DNA from: Candidatus Woesearchaeota archaeon
GTDB lineage: Archaea > Nanobdellota > Nanobdellia > Woesearchaeales > 21-14-0-10-32-9
Direction of reading: 5' to 3'
NCBI GenBank assembly: GCA_021736975.1
Contig: JAIPET010000005.1
Coordinates: 1 to 64,000 of the forward strand
DNA: 64,000 nucleotides
The notes beneath the pieces were generated by a model that was not told the origin of the DNA, made no database searches, and saw only the letters and a list, made by a program, of their open reading frames with translations. The position numbers and the translations under genes were made by a program. The first letter of the stretch is position 1; every line of letters begins with the position of its first letter. Below, in pieces: positions 36,258 to 44,955 of this stretch.

Positions 36258-37205
36258 ATGGCAAAAGAAAAAGAAAAAGAAGTAACTGTAACAGATTTAC
36301 CAGGAGTAGGAGTTGCAACAGCAGATAAATTATCAGCTGCAGGATATGATGATTTATTATCAATAGCTGTAAGTAGTATTGGACAATTAACAGATGCTGC
36401 AGGAGTATCAGAAGCAGTAGCAAGAAAAATGATACAATCAGCAAGAGAAAACTTAAATATGGGTTTTCAAACAGGAATAGAAGTTCTAAAAAAAAGAGAT
36501 TTAGTACAAAAATTTAGTACAGGATGTCCAACTTTTGATCAAATGATGGGAGGAGGATTTGAAACTGGGGCAATCGTAGAATGTTTTGGACAATACGGTT
36601 CTGGAAAAACACAAATAGGACATTTAATGGCAGTAAGTATACAAAAAATGGATCCTGAAGCAGTAGCAGTATACATAGATACAGAGTCAACATTTAGACC
36701 AGAAAGAATAGCTCAATTTGCAAGAGGTTTAGAAATAGATCCAGAAAAAGCATTAAATAATATAAAAGTTGCAAAAGCATACAATTCAGATCATCAAATG
36801 ATTCTTGCAGAAAAAGTAGAAGATCTAATAAAAGATGGAAATAAAGTAAGATTAGTTATTGTTGATTCTTTAACAGCACACTTTAGAGCAGAATTTATAG
36901 GAAGAGGAACACTTGCAGAAAGACAACAAAAAATAAACAAACATATGAGAACGCTTGCACAAATTGCAGATAAATATAATATTTGTATATATGTAACAAA
37001 TCAAGTAATGGCAAAACCAGATTCTTTTTTCGGAGATCCAACAGAAGCAATTGGAGGGAATATAGTTGGACATAATTCAACATTTAGAATATATTTACGA
37101 AGAGGAAAAAAGAATAGTAGAGTAGCAAAATTAATAGATTCTCCTAATCTACCAGATTCTGAATGTGCTTTTAATATAACAGAAACTTGTTTAGAAGACA
37201 TATAA
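36258..37205 (+). CDS. radA: DNA repair and recombination protein RadA
   Basis: Archaeal RecA/Rad51 recombinase that forms filaments on single-stranded DNA and catalyses strand exchange. N-terminal helix-hairpin-helix domain (VTDLPGVGVATADKLSAAGY), Walker A GQYGSGKT (111-118), Walker B LVIVDSL, L1/L2 loop region RGTLAERQQ and the conserved NQVMAKPDSFFGDPTEAIGGN. Full length at 315 residues; no intein visible. Linked by 12 bases to the preceding small gene. The paralogue radB is 1.8 kb downstream on the other strand. Confidence 0.97.
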   Translation: MAKEKEKEVTVTDLPGVGVATADKLSAAGYDDLLSIAVSSIGQLTDAAGVSEAVARKMIQSARENLNMGFQTGIEVLKKRDLVQKFSTGCPTFDQMMGGGFETGAIVECFGQYGSGKTQIGHLMAVSIQKMDPEAVAVYIDTESTFRPERIAQFARGLEIDPEKALNNIKVAKAYNSDHQMILAEKVEDLIKDGNKVRLVIVDSLTAHFRAEFIGRGTLAERQQKINKHMRTLAQIADKYNICIYVTNQVMAKPDSFFGDPTEAIGGNIVGHNSTFRIYLRRGKKNSRVAKLIDSPNLPDSECAFNITETCLEDI

Positions 37206-37318
37206 TTAACCTATTTTTTTATTTTTTCGTTTATTTTTTCTAAAATTATTTAAAATATAAGTTCCTCTTAAAGAAAACAACACAAAAAAGTGTAGAAATT
37301 AATAGGTGAAACAAGGAA

Positions 37319-37747
37319 ATGCAAAGATTTGGAAATAGTGGGGGATATGAACAAAAATCTCCACCTGTACAGGTGGGAGAAGAGTTGGATGTAAGAATAG
37401 AAGCTGTCGGAGAAAAAGGCGATGGAGTAGCAAAAGTAAGAGGATTTGTACTTTTCATTCCAGGAGCAAAAGAAAACGAAGAATTAAGAGTAAAAATAAC
37501 AAGAGTTCTTAGACAAGTTGGATTTGCAGAAGTAATCGGAAAAGCAGAAGGTCCAATAGCAGATGATAAACCACAACAAAAAGAAACTCCAATTAAAGAA
37601 GCAAGAAAAGCACCAGTTCAAGAAGAATTCAAATACGACGAAACAAAAGATTCAGAAGATTTTGGAGATGAACCTTTAGAAGAAACATCTAAAGAAAATT
37701 CTGAAGAAGAATTAAACGAATCTGATGAAGATTCTGAAGATAAATAA
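37319..37747 (+). CDS. TRAM-domain RNA-binding protein with acidic tail
   Basis: Residues about 18-75 form a TRAM domain (VGEELDVRIEAVGEKGDGVAKV...FVLFIPGAKENEELRVKITRVL), an OB-type RNA-binding module found as small stand-alone proteins in archaea, where some act as RNA chaperones. After the domain comes a linker and then a highly acidic, probably disordered C-terminus (DEDSEDK at the end), unusual among the very short archaeal TRAM proteins. A TATA-like TTTAAAATATAAG lies about 60 bases upstream; AGGTGA precedes the ATG. Confidence 0.9.
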   Translation: MQRFGNSGGYEQKSPPVQVGEELDVRIEAVGEKGDGVAKVRGFVLFIPGAKENEELRVKITRVLRQVGFAEVIGKAEGPIADDKPQQKETPIKEARKAPVQEEFKYDETKDSEDFGDEPLEETSKENSEEELNESDEDSEDK

Positions 37748-37804
37748 AAATAATTTCTAATTTTTTTATTTTAATTTTATAAAATTATTATTGTTGCGCG
37801 TTTT

Positions 37805-37829
37805 AATTTCTATATTGTAAATAAATAAG
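37805..37829 (+). promoter_or_regulatory. 25-base element shared with the radA-unit promoter, copy 2
   Basis: AATTTCTATATTGTAAATAAATAAG, one mismatch from 35774-35798. It is followed immediately by a TATA-like ATATTTATAAA (about 37834-37844) of the rps2 gene. A looser relative is at 45319-45342. Confidence 0.5.
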
Positions 37830-37865
37830 ATAATATTTATAAAACAAACACAATTACTAATAAAT

Positions 37866-37968
37866 AGAGCCGACAACAATTCGCAGTAGAATTGTGATAC
37901 ACGTGAGGCAAAAAAAACCGTGGTGTTATTTTCTAATAATACTACTAAAATAAAAGGAGAAAAACAAA
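37866..37968 (+). promoter_or_regulatory. Structured 5' leader of rps2
   Basis: About 100 bases between the predicted transcription start and the ATG. A perfect 7-base-pair hairpin ACAATTC/GAATTGT (37876-37882 with 37889-37895, loop GCAGTA) is followed by a weaker stem around ATACACG...GTGGTGTTAT, with an A8 loop between. AAGGAG precedes the ATG. Long leaders are rare here, where most genes look leaderless, so an autoregulatory ribosomal-protein leader is possible. Confidence 0.45.
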
Positions 37969-38568
37969 ATGGCAGATGAAGAATTATTAATAGCAAACGA
38001 CGAATACCTAAAATCAGGTATACACATAGGAACAAAATTTAGAACAAAACATATGGAAAATTTCATATACAAAACAAGACCAGACGGACTATCAGTTCTA
38101 AACATACAACAAATAGATCTTAGAATTAAATTAGCAGCAACAATGATATCAAACTACAAACCAGAAGAAATACTAATAGCATGCAGAAGAGAAAACGGCT
38201 GGAAATCAGTAAAAAAATTCGCAGAAATAACAGGATGTAAATTCTTCGCAGGAAGATACCCACCAGGCGTACTAACAAACCCAGCACTAAAAAACTTCAT
38301 AGAAGCAAAAATAATATTAGTAGTAGATTCATGGCCTGATAAAAATGCAATAGAAGACGCATTAAAAATAGGAATACCAGTAATCGCACTATGTGATACA
38401 AACAACCAATCAAACAACATAGATTTAGTAGTGCCATGTAATAATAAAGGTAAGAAGTCATTAGGATTATTCTTTTACTTGTTAGCAAAAATTTACACAA
38501 AAAACACAGGAATGCTATCAGAAAAAGAATTCAAATACACACTTGAAGACTTTACAGCAGATGAATAA
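37969..38568 (+). CDS. rps2: Small ribosomal subunit protein uS2
   Basis: Archaeal uS2. It shows YLKSGIHIGTKFRTKHMENFIYKTRPDGLSVLNI, then LIACRRENGWKSVKKFAEITG and the family motif RYPPGVLTNP. It ends the conserved part with VPCNNKGKKSLGLFFYLLAKI. Length 199 residues is standard. Strongly T-poor codon use, typical here of highly expressed genes. No other ribosomal protein gene is adjacent, so the gene is not in a ribosomal operon in this genome. Confidence 0.96.
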   Translation: MADEELLIANDEYLKSGIHIGTKFRTKHMENFIYKTRPDGLSVLNIQQIDLRIKLAATMISNYKPEEILIACRRENGWKSVKKFAEITGCKFFAGRYPPGVLTNPALKNFIEAKIILVVDSWPDKNAIEDALKIGIPVIALCDTNNQSNNIDLVVPCNNKGKKSLGLFFYLLAKIYTKNTGMLSEKEFKYTLEDFTADE

Positions 38569-38629
38569 ATTGTTGTTATAAATATATAACCTAAAAATAA
38601 GTAAGATACAAAATCTTACAATAATTTTT

Positions 38630-39034
38630 TTAATTTATTTTTTTTATTAAATTAAATTTTTTATCTAAAAAATCAAGTAAAAATCTAAAAATATAACCTA
38701 CAATAAAACCTAACATTGAAAAACTTTCAGCAAAATAAACAAAAATCAATGATAAAAAAGGAATAACATAATAACTAATTTTTTCAAACTTTTCCTTATT
38801 AACATCTAAAGTATCTTTTGCAAAGAATTTTTTCATATATTTGCCAATAAAATAAAAACAACCAATAAATAACAAAAAAATACCTGATAAAATTATAAAT
38901 GAAATTAAATCATATTCTTCAGATTGAATAAATTTAAACAAATAGTCATACATCGCAGCACTAATAAAAACCAAACCAGTAAAAATAATAAAATCCCAAA
39001 TAATTCTAAAAATAAGAAGACTTTTTTGCTTCAC
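38630..39034 (-). CDS. Small membrane protein overlapping radB
   Basis: 134 residues with about four hydrophobic segments (IIWDFIIFTGLVFISAAMY; FIILSGIFLLFIGCFYFIG; VIPFLSLIFVYFAESF; GFIVGYIFRFLL). No motif recognised. Its start overlaps the radB stop by 4 bases, so it is probably co-translated with radB, although no functional link is evident. Confidence 0.7.
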   Translation of the reverse strand: MKQKSLLIFRIIWDFIIFTGLVFISAAMYDYLFKFIQSEEYDLISFIILSGIFLLFIGCFYFIGKYMKKFFAKDTLDVNKEKFEKISYYVIPFLSLIFVYFAESFSMLGFIVGYIFRFLLDFLDKKFNLIKKIN

Positions 39035-39714
39035 TCTTCAATCTCCTCAAAACCATTATCAATAATTTTGAAAATAACTTCTTTTCCCTCAGGCAAAGAT
39101 CTATGCTTTCTTAAAATAGCTTTTTTAGCTCCATTAAAGCTTTGTAATTCTATGAGACATTTACTCGCATACTTTAAAATATCACCACCGACCATGTTAA
39201 TTTTGTCTTTATGCTCAAAATCAGAATAAACTTGATTAGTTACAAGAACAGGGATCTTAAATTTGCGAGTAATATGAACTAAATCAGCTAATTGAACACC
39301 CAAATCCCTATTAACATTAAAAACATCCTTAGTTTTACCAACTTCCAATCTGTAAAGCATAGCTATACTATCAACAATAATTAAACCAATTTTATCATTA
39401 ACCAATTTTTTCAATTTATCAAAAACTTTTTTTTGTTCATCAAAATCAGTAGGATTAAGAACAATAACATTTTTCAAAATAGTCTCATAATCATCAGTTA
39501 ATTGTTTTAACCTAGCAACACTAAAACTACCTTCAGTATCAATATAAATTATTTTTTTATCAGGATTACGAGCCAAACAAATCATACACAAATTACTTTT
39601 TCCAGAACCAGGTGGACCAAAAACAGTAGTAACAACATCTTTTTCAAAACCACCTTCCAATAACCAATCAATAATACTACTTCCAGAGCTAATTTTAGAG
39701 TTTTCTTCATCCAT
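39031..39714 (-). CDS. radB: DNA repair and recombination protein RadB
   Basis: RadA paralogue without the N-terminal helix-hairpin-helix domain, 227 residues. Walker A GPPGSGKS (33-40), Walker B LIIVDSIAML, and NQVYSD/GGDILKYASKCLIEL as in the family. RadB is thought to modulate RadA and homologous recombination rather than exchange strands itself. It starts at ATG 39714, 31 bases after the upstream gene's end, and overlaps the following membrane-protein gene. Confidence 0.93.
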   Translation of the reverse strand: MDEENSKISSGSSIIDWLLEGGFEKDVVTTVFGPPGSGKSNLCMICLARNPDKKIIYIDTEGSFSVARLKQLTDDYETILKNVIVLNPTDFDEQKKVFDKLKKLVNDKIGLIIVDSIAMLYRLEVGKTKDVFNVNRDLGVQLADLVHITRKFKIPVLVTNQVYSDFEHKDKINMVGGDILKYASKCLIELQSFNGAKKAILRKHRSLPEGKEVIFKIIDNGFEEIEE

Positions 39715-39745
39715 TCAAATAGAAAATATGCTTTTTAATAAATAT

Positions 39746-40138
39746 TTAACGCATTTGAGGTACTGAATCAAATAAAGATTGCAACCCAGTTTTAATAGCT
39801 CCTTTTTCAGAAATTGAATGATGCATTTTAGGATTAATAGACCAAGATTCAGACTTATCCAAATTAACAAAATGAAACACTAAATCTTTAGAAATAATAA
39901 GATTCCAATTACTAATCAACCAATCCAAATTTTTCTTAACATTTAAACAAGAAATTTTTTCATTACTAAGATTATCAATATTTAATTTATCAAGATAATC
40001 AGCACACAAATGAATTTGTTTATGACCTGACTTTAAATTAACAATAATTTTATCAGAATCTTCTTTTAAAGATTCAATCCTTCTAAATACAGTATCTTTA
40101 TATTTAATATATGCAACAGTCCATTCAACTAAATTCAT
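39746..40138 (-). CDS. Unknown protein upstream of radB
   Basis: 130 residues, no signal, membrane segment or metal motif. The N-terminal half looks like an alpha-beta module (MNLVEWTVAYIKYKDTVFRRIESLKEDSDKIIVNLKSG). The C-terminal part has FVNLDKSESWSINPKMHHSISEKGAIKTGLQSL. I do not recognise it. It is 31 bases upstream of radB in the same direction, so co-transcription is likely. Confidence 0.72.
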   Translation of the reverse strand: MNLVEWTVAYIKYKDTVFRRIESLKEDSDKIIVNLKSGHKQIHLCADYLDKLNIDNLSNEKISCLNVKKNLDWLISNWNLIISKDLVFHFVNLDKSESWSINPKMHHSISEKGAIKTGLQSLFDSVPQMR

Positions 40139-40182
40139 GATTAACTAGCTCTTTTTTCTCTTTTATTAATTTTTTCTTTCTT

Positions 40183-40334
40183 AAGGCAATATGAAATCCT
40201 TCTTTTTTTGTATTGCGAAACACTATTTTTTACTCCGTCAAAAACAAAAAATCAATATTTGCACCTATTTGCTGTACAAAATGCAAATATTTCAAATTAA
40301 CTTCAAGGCAATATTGAGGGTTTCATATTGGCCC
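40183..40334. repeat. Nested inverted repeats in the gap before the unknown-radB unit
   Basis: Outer arms GGCAATATGAAATCC (40185-40199) and, inverted, GGGTTTCATATTGGCC (40318-40333). Inner perfect arms AATATTTGCA (40254-40263) and TGCAAATATT (40282-40291). A direct copy of AAGGCAATAT is at 40305-40314. The right outer arm overlaps the end of the next gene. Could fold as one long RNA structure or mark a small inserted element. Confidence 0.6.
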
Positions 40335-40706
40335 TTTCTTAACAAAAATATGACTTAACAAATTAGGAATCAAAAAACAAATAGCAAATAACAAACCAGC
40401 GCTAAAAGCATAAGAATAAATATTAACAGGAACACTAACATAAATAACAGAAAAATTCAATAAACTACCAAAAATAATAACAAACCAAACCCCTGCATGG
40501 TGATGTTTAGTAAAATCATCCAAATTTTGAACAAAATGATTAATAAAAACACCCAAAGTCAAACCAAGAATACCAGTAACAAAATAACCAAACCAACCTA
40601 AAAATAACAATATAGGAATTAAAATATAAGCACACGCAGCACTAACTAATAATAATGCAATTAATAAAACGTAAAAAGTACTATCTCCCAAAATTATTCT
40701 TGCCAT
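40323..40706 (-). CDS. Four-helix membrane protein, unknown
   Basis: 127 residues with four clear hydrophobic segments (FYVLLIALLLVSAACAYILIPILLFLGW; FVTGILGLTLGVFI; VWFVIIFGSLLNFSVIYVSV; AFSAGLLFAICFLIPNLL) and a histidine cluster, TKHHHAG, in the loop between helices 2 and 3. That cluster could bind metal but no family is recognised. Its stop codon lies inside the right arm of the nested inverted repeat. Confidence 0.72.
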   Translation of the reverse strand: MARIILGDSTFYVLLIALLLVSAACAYILIPILLFLGWFGYFVTGILGLTLGVFINHFVQNLDDFTKHHHAGVWFVIIFGSLLNFSVIYVSVPVNIYSYAFSAGLLFAICFLIPNLLSHIFVKKGPI

Positions 40707-41027
40707 ACTACAAAAATTAACATCTTAACTATATAAATCTTTTTTACATTTAAATCGTGTCCTAAATAGAATTTTAAAGTATGTTCAAATACAGCACAAT
40801 CTATACGATTTTATTTAAATTTAATATGTCTAGACGGTCCTAAATATAAACATTTGAGTGATTTGAGATACAAATTCATTTAATCATAATAAAACAGACT
40901 TAGATAATTTAACACATATAAAAATCAAAATAACATAAAACTAAATGAATTAATTAAAAATAAAAATTCTGAACAATTGAACAAAACATAACATAAATTA
41001 TAAATAGCAATAAGAAAAACGAATAAT
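40707..41027. other. Gene-free divergent spacer
   Basis: 321 bases between divergent genes. I see only promoter-like signals: ACTATATAAATC at about 40727-40738 (for the minus-strand gene this is AT-rich, weak) and AAATTATAAATAG at about 40995-41007, about 27 bases before the NFACT-like ATG. No RNA gene or repeat recognised. Confidence 0.4.
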
Positions 41028-42101
41028 ATGGTGGAATTATCAGGACTAGACATTCATTATGTAGTAGAAGAGCTTAAACTACTTGAAAACTCAAAAATAG
41101 ATAAAATATACCAAATAGAAAATAACAAATTCATATTTAGATTAAGAACAAAAGAAGGCAAAAAAGAACTAATAATAGAATTACCTACAAAAATATACTT
41201 AAACACAAAAAACATTGAAATGCCACAAGAACCACCACAATTCTGTCAATATTTAAGAAAATATTTACAAAACAACACATTAGAAAAAATAGATCAAAAA
41301 GACTTTGAAAGAATAATAGAAATAAAAACAAGAGGAAAAGACGGACAAAAAACACTAATATTAGAATTATTCAAACCAGGAAACATAATTTTACTAAACG
41401 AAGAAGAAATAATAATGAATTGTTTATCAAAAAAGAAATTTAAAGATAGAAAAGTAGTGCCAAAAGAAAAATACTTATTTCCACCATTACAAAAAAACCC
41501 AAAAAAATTAACAGAAAAAGAAATATGCAAAATATTAACGAATACAGAAAAAACACTAGGAGCTGCTATAGCAACAGAATTAAGTTTTGGAGGAAAATAC
41601 GCACAAGAAATATGTTATGAAATAGATAAAACAAAACATTACAAAGAATTAAGCAATGAAGAAAAACAAACAATACAAAAAAACATAAAAGAAATATTCA
41701 AAAGAGAAATAAAACCAAATACTTCAGAAAACAAACCATATCCTTTCATAATGAAAACAAAGAAAGCGGAAAAAGAATTCAACACATTTAGCGAAACAAT
41801 ACAATCAACAGAAACAAAACAAACAAAATCACAAGAAAAGAAAAACAAAAAACTAGAAAGAATACAAAGAACAATAGATCAACAAGAAAAAAGAATACAA
41901 GGACTAAAAATAGAAATAGATGAAAACCAAAAAAAAGGAGAATTCATATATGAAAACTATCAAAAATTAAACACATTACTAGAAAAATCAAAACAAATAA
42001 TGAATGAAAAAGGAATGCTAGAATTAGAAAACGCATTAAAAGAAATGAAAGAATTCAAATCATTAAATAAAAAAGAGAAAAAAATAAAATTAGATATCTA
42101 A
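41028..42101 (+). CDS. NFACT-N/Rqc2-like protein lacking the C-terminal NFACT-R domain
   Basis: N-terminal NFACT domain (MVELSGLDIHYVVEELKLLENSKIDKIYQ; PPQFCQYLRKYL; FKPGNIILL) and following helix-hairpin region, then a lysine/glutamate-rich coiled coil. Archaeal Rqc2/RqcH relatives bind the 50S subunit of split ribosomes and tRNA in quality control, and are usually about 650 residues with a further coiled coil and NFACT-R domain. This one stops at 357 residues within the coiled coil. Convergent genes follow at once, so the missing part is not encoded downstream. It is a natural short form or a half of a split protein. Confidence 0.85.
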   Translation: MVELSGLDIHYVVEELKLLENSKIDKIYQIENNKFIFRLRTKEGKKELIIELPTKIYLNTKNIEMPQEPPQFCQYLRKYLQNNTLEKIDQKDFERIIEIKTRGKDGQKTLILELFKPGNIILLNEEEIIMNCLSKKKFKDRKVVPKEKYLFPPLQKNPKKLTEKEICKILTNTEKTLGAAIATELSFGGKYAQEICYEIDKTKHYKELSNEEKQTIQKNIKEIFKREIKPNTSENKPYPFIMKTKKAEKEFNTFSETIQSTETKQTKSQEKKNKKLERIQRTIDQQEKRIQGLKIEIDENQKKGEFIYENYQKLNTLLEKSKQIMNEKGMLELENALKEMKEFKSLNKKEKKIKLDI

Positions 42102-42331
42102 ATAACATCACCAATATCTAATTCATCTTCTGGATCAACAAGTTCATTAGTAACAGAATCAGCAGTATTTTCTGGTGTTTGCGAATCAACATTTTCTGAA
42201 GGCAAATCAGTATTTTGTGTTCCAGTTTCAGTTTTTTGAACATTTTCTTCTGGATTATCATTTTTATCACTACATCCAGATACTAATCCTAAAATTAAAA
42301 TTCCTAAAATTATTAAAGCAAAATATTTCAT
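42098..42331 (-). CDS. Small predicted lipoprotein
   Basis: Starts at ATG 42331, after GGGAGGT; the track start at 42376 lies inside the neighbour. The 77-residue product has a hydrophobic leader and lipobox MKYFALIILGILILGLVSGC, then a short acidic, Asn/Thr-rich tail (PEENVQKTETGTQNTDLPSE) that should be disordered. It follows the larger secreted acidic protein by one base and converges with the NFACT gene with 4 bases overlap. Surface-anchored, function unknown. Confidence 0.75.
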   Translation of the reverse strand: MKYFALIILGILILGLVSGCSDKNDNPEENVQKTETGTQNTDLPSENVDSQTPENTADSVTNELVDPEDELDIGDVI

Positions 42332-42332
42332 T

Positions 42333-43490
42333 TTAATTACCTCCCATTTCTTCATTTTGTTCTTCACCAACAACATTCTGATTCATTCTTGGTGGTAAAT
42401 CTTCTGGATTAGGCCTTCTAATATTTTCACCAGGTCTTACATCTCTAACAGGCTTATTTTCATTCAACATTTGCCTAGTATCCATTTGTTTTTTTAACTT
42501 ATTTCTGAGTTGATCCATTTGAGTTTTAGATTTTTTAAGAATTTCTTTTGCTTCAATTCTTTTTTCATTCAAATTATTCATTTTAATCTTCATATTCTCA
42601 GTTATTTCTTTGAGTTCTTCAGGTTTCATTTTTTTAACTTCTTCCATTACTCTTTCTTTAACTTGATCAACAGACAATTCACCAGTTCTAATTTTATTAG
42701 CAATTTCTTGCGCTTTAGGATGATTTTTTAAAGATTCTTTTAATCTTTCGGAATTAAATTCTCTAACATTTTCTCTAGCTTTTTCTTTCAAATCTTTAAG
42801 AGCAGAATAATCAGCATCTTTAAGAAGTTTATTTAATTCTTCTCTATCTTCAGAATTAATCAATTCTTTAGCCATATCTTTAAAATCCTTACTGATATCA
42901 ATAGATTCTTTCTTAAAAGAAACAAATTCTTCAACAGCACCTTCCTCTGGAGGATTATTTGCTAAATCATTAACTTGATCAAGAACTTCTTTTAAATCTG
43001 TAATTAAAATTTCAAGTTCAGATACATCATTTTCTTTATCAGAAAGATAAGATGTAACAACACCAGTTCTAATTATATTTTTAGTAATAGCTGCTTGTAA
43101 TTGAACTAATCTCATTTTAGCACCTATTTTTGTACCTGTGACAACAGATTCACTTTCTATAATTTCTTCAAATGTTTCTTTTTCTGCGTTTATTTCTTCA
43201 GATTCTTCATTATCTTCTTCTGAACCTTCGTTTTCTAATTCATTTTCAGACATCTCTTCATACATTTCTTCATTTTCATCATCGTCATTCATTTCATCAG
43301 AAATTTCTTCACATTCATTATTAGAACACAATTCATTTTCTTCACAATCAGAATCAAGTTCACAATAATCATCATCTAACTCCTCATTTAAATCATCTTC
43401 TTCATCATCCGTTACATTTTGTGCTAAAACAAAATTAGTAGCAGATATTAAAACAAGTAAAATAATTAACAAAACTAATATTTTTTTCAT
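42333..43490 (-). CDS. Secreted acidic coiled-coil protein
   Basis: ATG at 43490 follows GGAGGT by eight bases; the track's TTG start overlaps that site. The N-terminal signal peptide ends near SATNFVLAQ. A very acidic segment (DDEEDDLNEELDDDYCELDS) with four spaced cysteines (CELDSDCEENELCSNNEC) follows, a pattern seen in small disulfide-rich modules of DPANN surface proteins. The remaining 280 residues are helical, Lys/Glu-rich. 385 residues in all. Co-directional with the lipoprotein gene one base later. Probably extracellular or cell-surface; function unknown. Confidence 0.75.
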   Translation of the reverse strand: MKKILVLLIILLVLISATNFVLAQNVTDDEEDDLNEELDDDYCELDSDCEENELCSNNECEEISDEMNDDDENEEMYEEMSENELENEGSEEDNEESEEINAEKETFEEIIESESVVTGTKIGAKMRLVQLQAAITKNIIRTGVVTSYLSDKENDVSELEILITDLKEVLDQVNDLANNPPEEGAVEEFVSFKKESIDISKDFKDMAKELINSEDREELNKLLKDADYSALKDLKEKARENVREFNSERLKESLKNHPKAQEIANKIRTGELSVDQVKERVMEEVKKMKPEELKEITENMKIKMNNLNEKRIEAKEILKKSKTQMDQLRNKLKKQMDTRQMLNENKPVRDVRPGENIRRPNPEDLPPRMNQNVVGEEQNEEMGGN

Positions 43491-43543
43491 AACTCTCAAC
43501 CTCCATTGATAATGGTTAATTATTTATTTTATTTATATGCTTT

Positions 43544-44467
43544 ATGGAGATATTTAAAAACTTTGAAATTTTAACAAATAAAATGAACATACTACTTGAA
43601 AGATATCAACAACTAAAAAATCAAATAAGAAACTTAAAACCAAAAATAAAACCAGCTATAAGAATAAACACACTAAAAGGAACAGAAGAAGAAATAGTAA
43701 CAAATTTAAGAAAAAAAGGAATAAAATTACAAAAAATACCATTTTTAAACCATGCTTATTGGTACAAAGCAACATTTTCATTAGCATCAACACCAGAATA
43801 CTTACAAGGACAAATATATATACAAGAAACAGCAAGTCAAATACCTCCTATTATCTTAAATCCAGAACCAACTGATTTAGTTCTTGATATGGCAGCAAGT
43901 CCAGGATCAAAAACAACTCAAATTGCACAATTAATGAAAAATAAAGGGGTGATACTAGCAATAGATAATGATAAAGAAAGAATACCAAAATTAAGAAATA
44001 ACATAGAAAGATTATCAATAAAAAACACAATAGTAATCTGTATAGATTCTTCAAAAATAAAAGAATTAAATATTACTTTTGACAAAATATTACTTGACGC
44101 ACCATGTTCAGGAAACTACTGTATAGAAAAAGATTACTTTTTAAAAAGAAGTATAAAAGATTTTGAAAATAGAGCAAAAATACAAAAAAAATTACTAATA
44201 GCAGCACACAGTGTTTTAAAATCAGGAGGAACTTTAGTTTATAGTACTTGTTCACTTGAACCAGAAGAAGATGAATTAGTAATTGATTGGTTCTTAAAAA
44301 ATTATAAAGATATGGACTTAGAAAAAATTAATTTAACAATAGGCGAACCAGGAAACACAAAAATTTTCAATAAAAATATAAATCCTGAAATAATAAAAAC
44401 AATAAAGCTTTGGCCTGATAAAACAAACACACAAGGATTTTTCATAGCTAAATTAAAGAAAAAATGA
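43544..44467 (+). CDS. RNA (cytosine-5) methyltransferase, RsmB/NOP2/NSUN family
   Basis: SAM-dependent m5C methyltransferase for tRNA or rRNA. Motif I LDMAASPGSKTTQIAQLM, motif IV LLDAPCSGNYC with a conserved Cys, and motif VI VYSTCSLEPEEDE with the catalytic Cys. The N-terminal ~75 residues resemble the RNA-binding leader of the family (IKPAIRINTLKG). Length 307 residues is on the compact side. The stop overlaps the PAP2 gene start by 4 bases. Confidence 0.92.
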   Translation: MEIFKNFEILTNKMNILLERYQQLKNQIRNLKPKIKPAIRINTLKGTEEEIVTNLRKKGIKLQKIPFLNHAYWYKATFSLASTPEYLQGQIYIQETASQIPPIILNPEPTDLVLDMAASPGSKTTQIAQLMKNKGVILAIDNDKERIPKLRNNIERLSIKNTIVICIDSSKIKELNITFDKILLDAPCSGNYCIEKDYFLKRSIKDFENRAKIQKKLLIAAHSVLKSGGTLVYSTCSLEPEEDELVIDWFLKNYKDMDLEKINLTIGEPGNTKIFNKNINPEIIKTIKLWPDKTNTQGFFIAKLKKK

Positions 44468-44955
44468 TAAAAATACTAGCAATGATAATAAGCATACCAG
44501 CATCACTAATAATTTTTATTGCATTAACAATATGTTTATATTTCATGAAATATATTACGATGCAAAACTTAATTCTTGCAGGAATATCTTTAATTGCATC
44601 TTCAATAATAATCATGATGTTTAGAATAATATTTCCAGCAAAAAGACCAAACAAAAAAACATTAGAACACGAATTTTTAAATAAATTCGGAAAAAAACAC
44701 AAATTAATATTTCTGAAATGGTATAAAGATTTAGAAGGAAGAAAATTTGCATCAGCACACGTATCAAGAATAGTAATACTTGCAACAATATTTTATTTTA
44801 TGAATGAACTAGAATATTCAGTAATTTTACTCGTATTTGCATTAATTGTTGGAATTTCAAGAGTATTAGTAAAAAAACATACAACTCTTGATATATTTAC
44901 AGGAGCAGCAATAGGAATAATTACAACATATTTTGTAAATTTGCTTTTTTTCTAA
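44464..44955 (+). CDS. PAP2-superfamily membrane phosphatase
   Basis: Three-part active site of acid phosphatase/PAP2 enzymes is visible. These are KRP in FPAKRPNKKT (K-x6-RP type), SAH in GRKFASAHVSR (usual PSGH) and SRVLVKKHTTLD (SRx5Hx3D). Several membrane helices surround it. Members remove phosphate from phosphatidate or polyprenyl diphosphate. The 4-base overlap with the RNA methyltransferase gene indicates co-translation. Recycling of polyprenyl carriers for the glycan locus 1 kb downstream is possible but unproven. Confidence 0.85.
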   Translation: MIKILAMIISIPASLIIFIALTICLYFMKYITMQNLILAGISLIASSIIIMMFRIIFPAKRPNKKTLEHEFLNKFGKKHKLIFLKWYKDLEGRKFASAHVSRIVILATIFYFMNELEYSVILLVFALIVGISRVLVKKHTTLDIFTGAAIGIITTYFVNLLFF

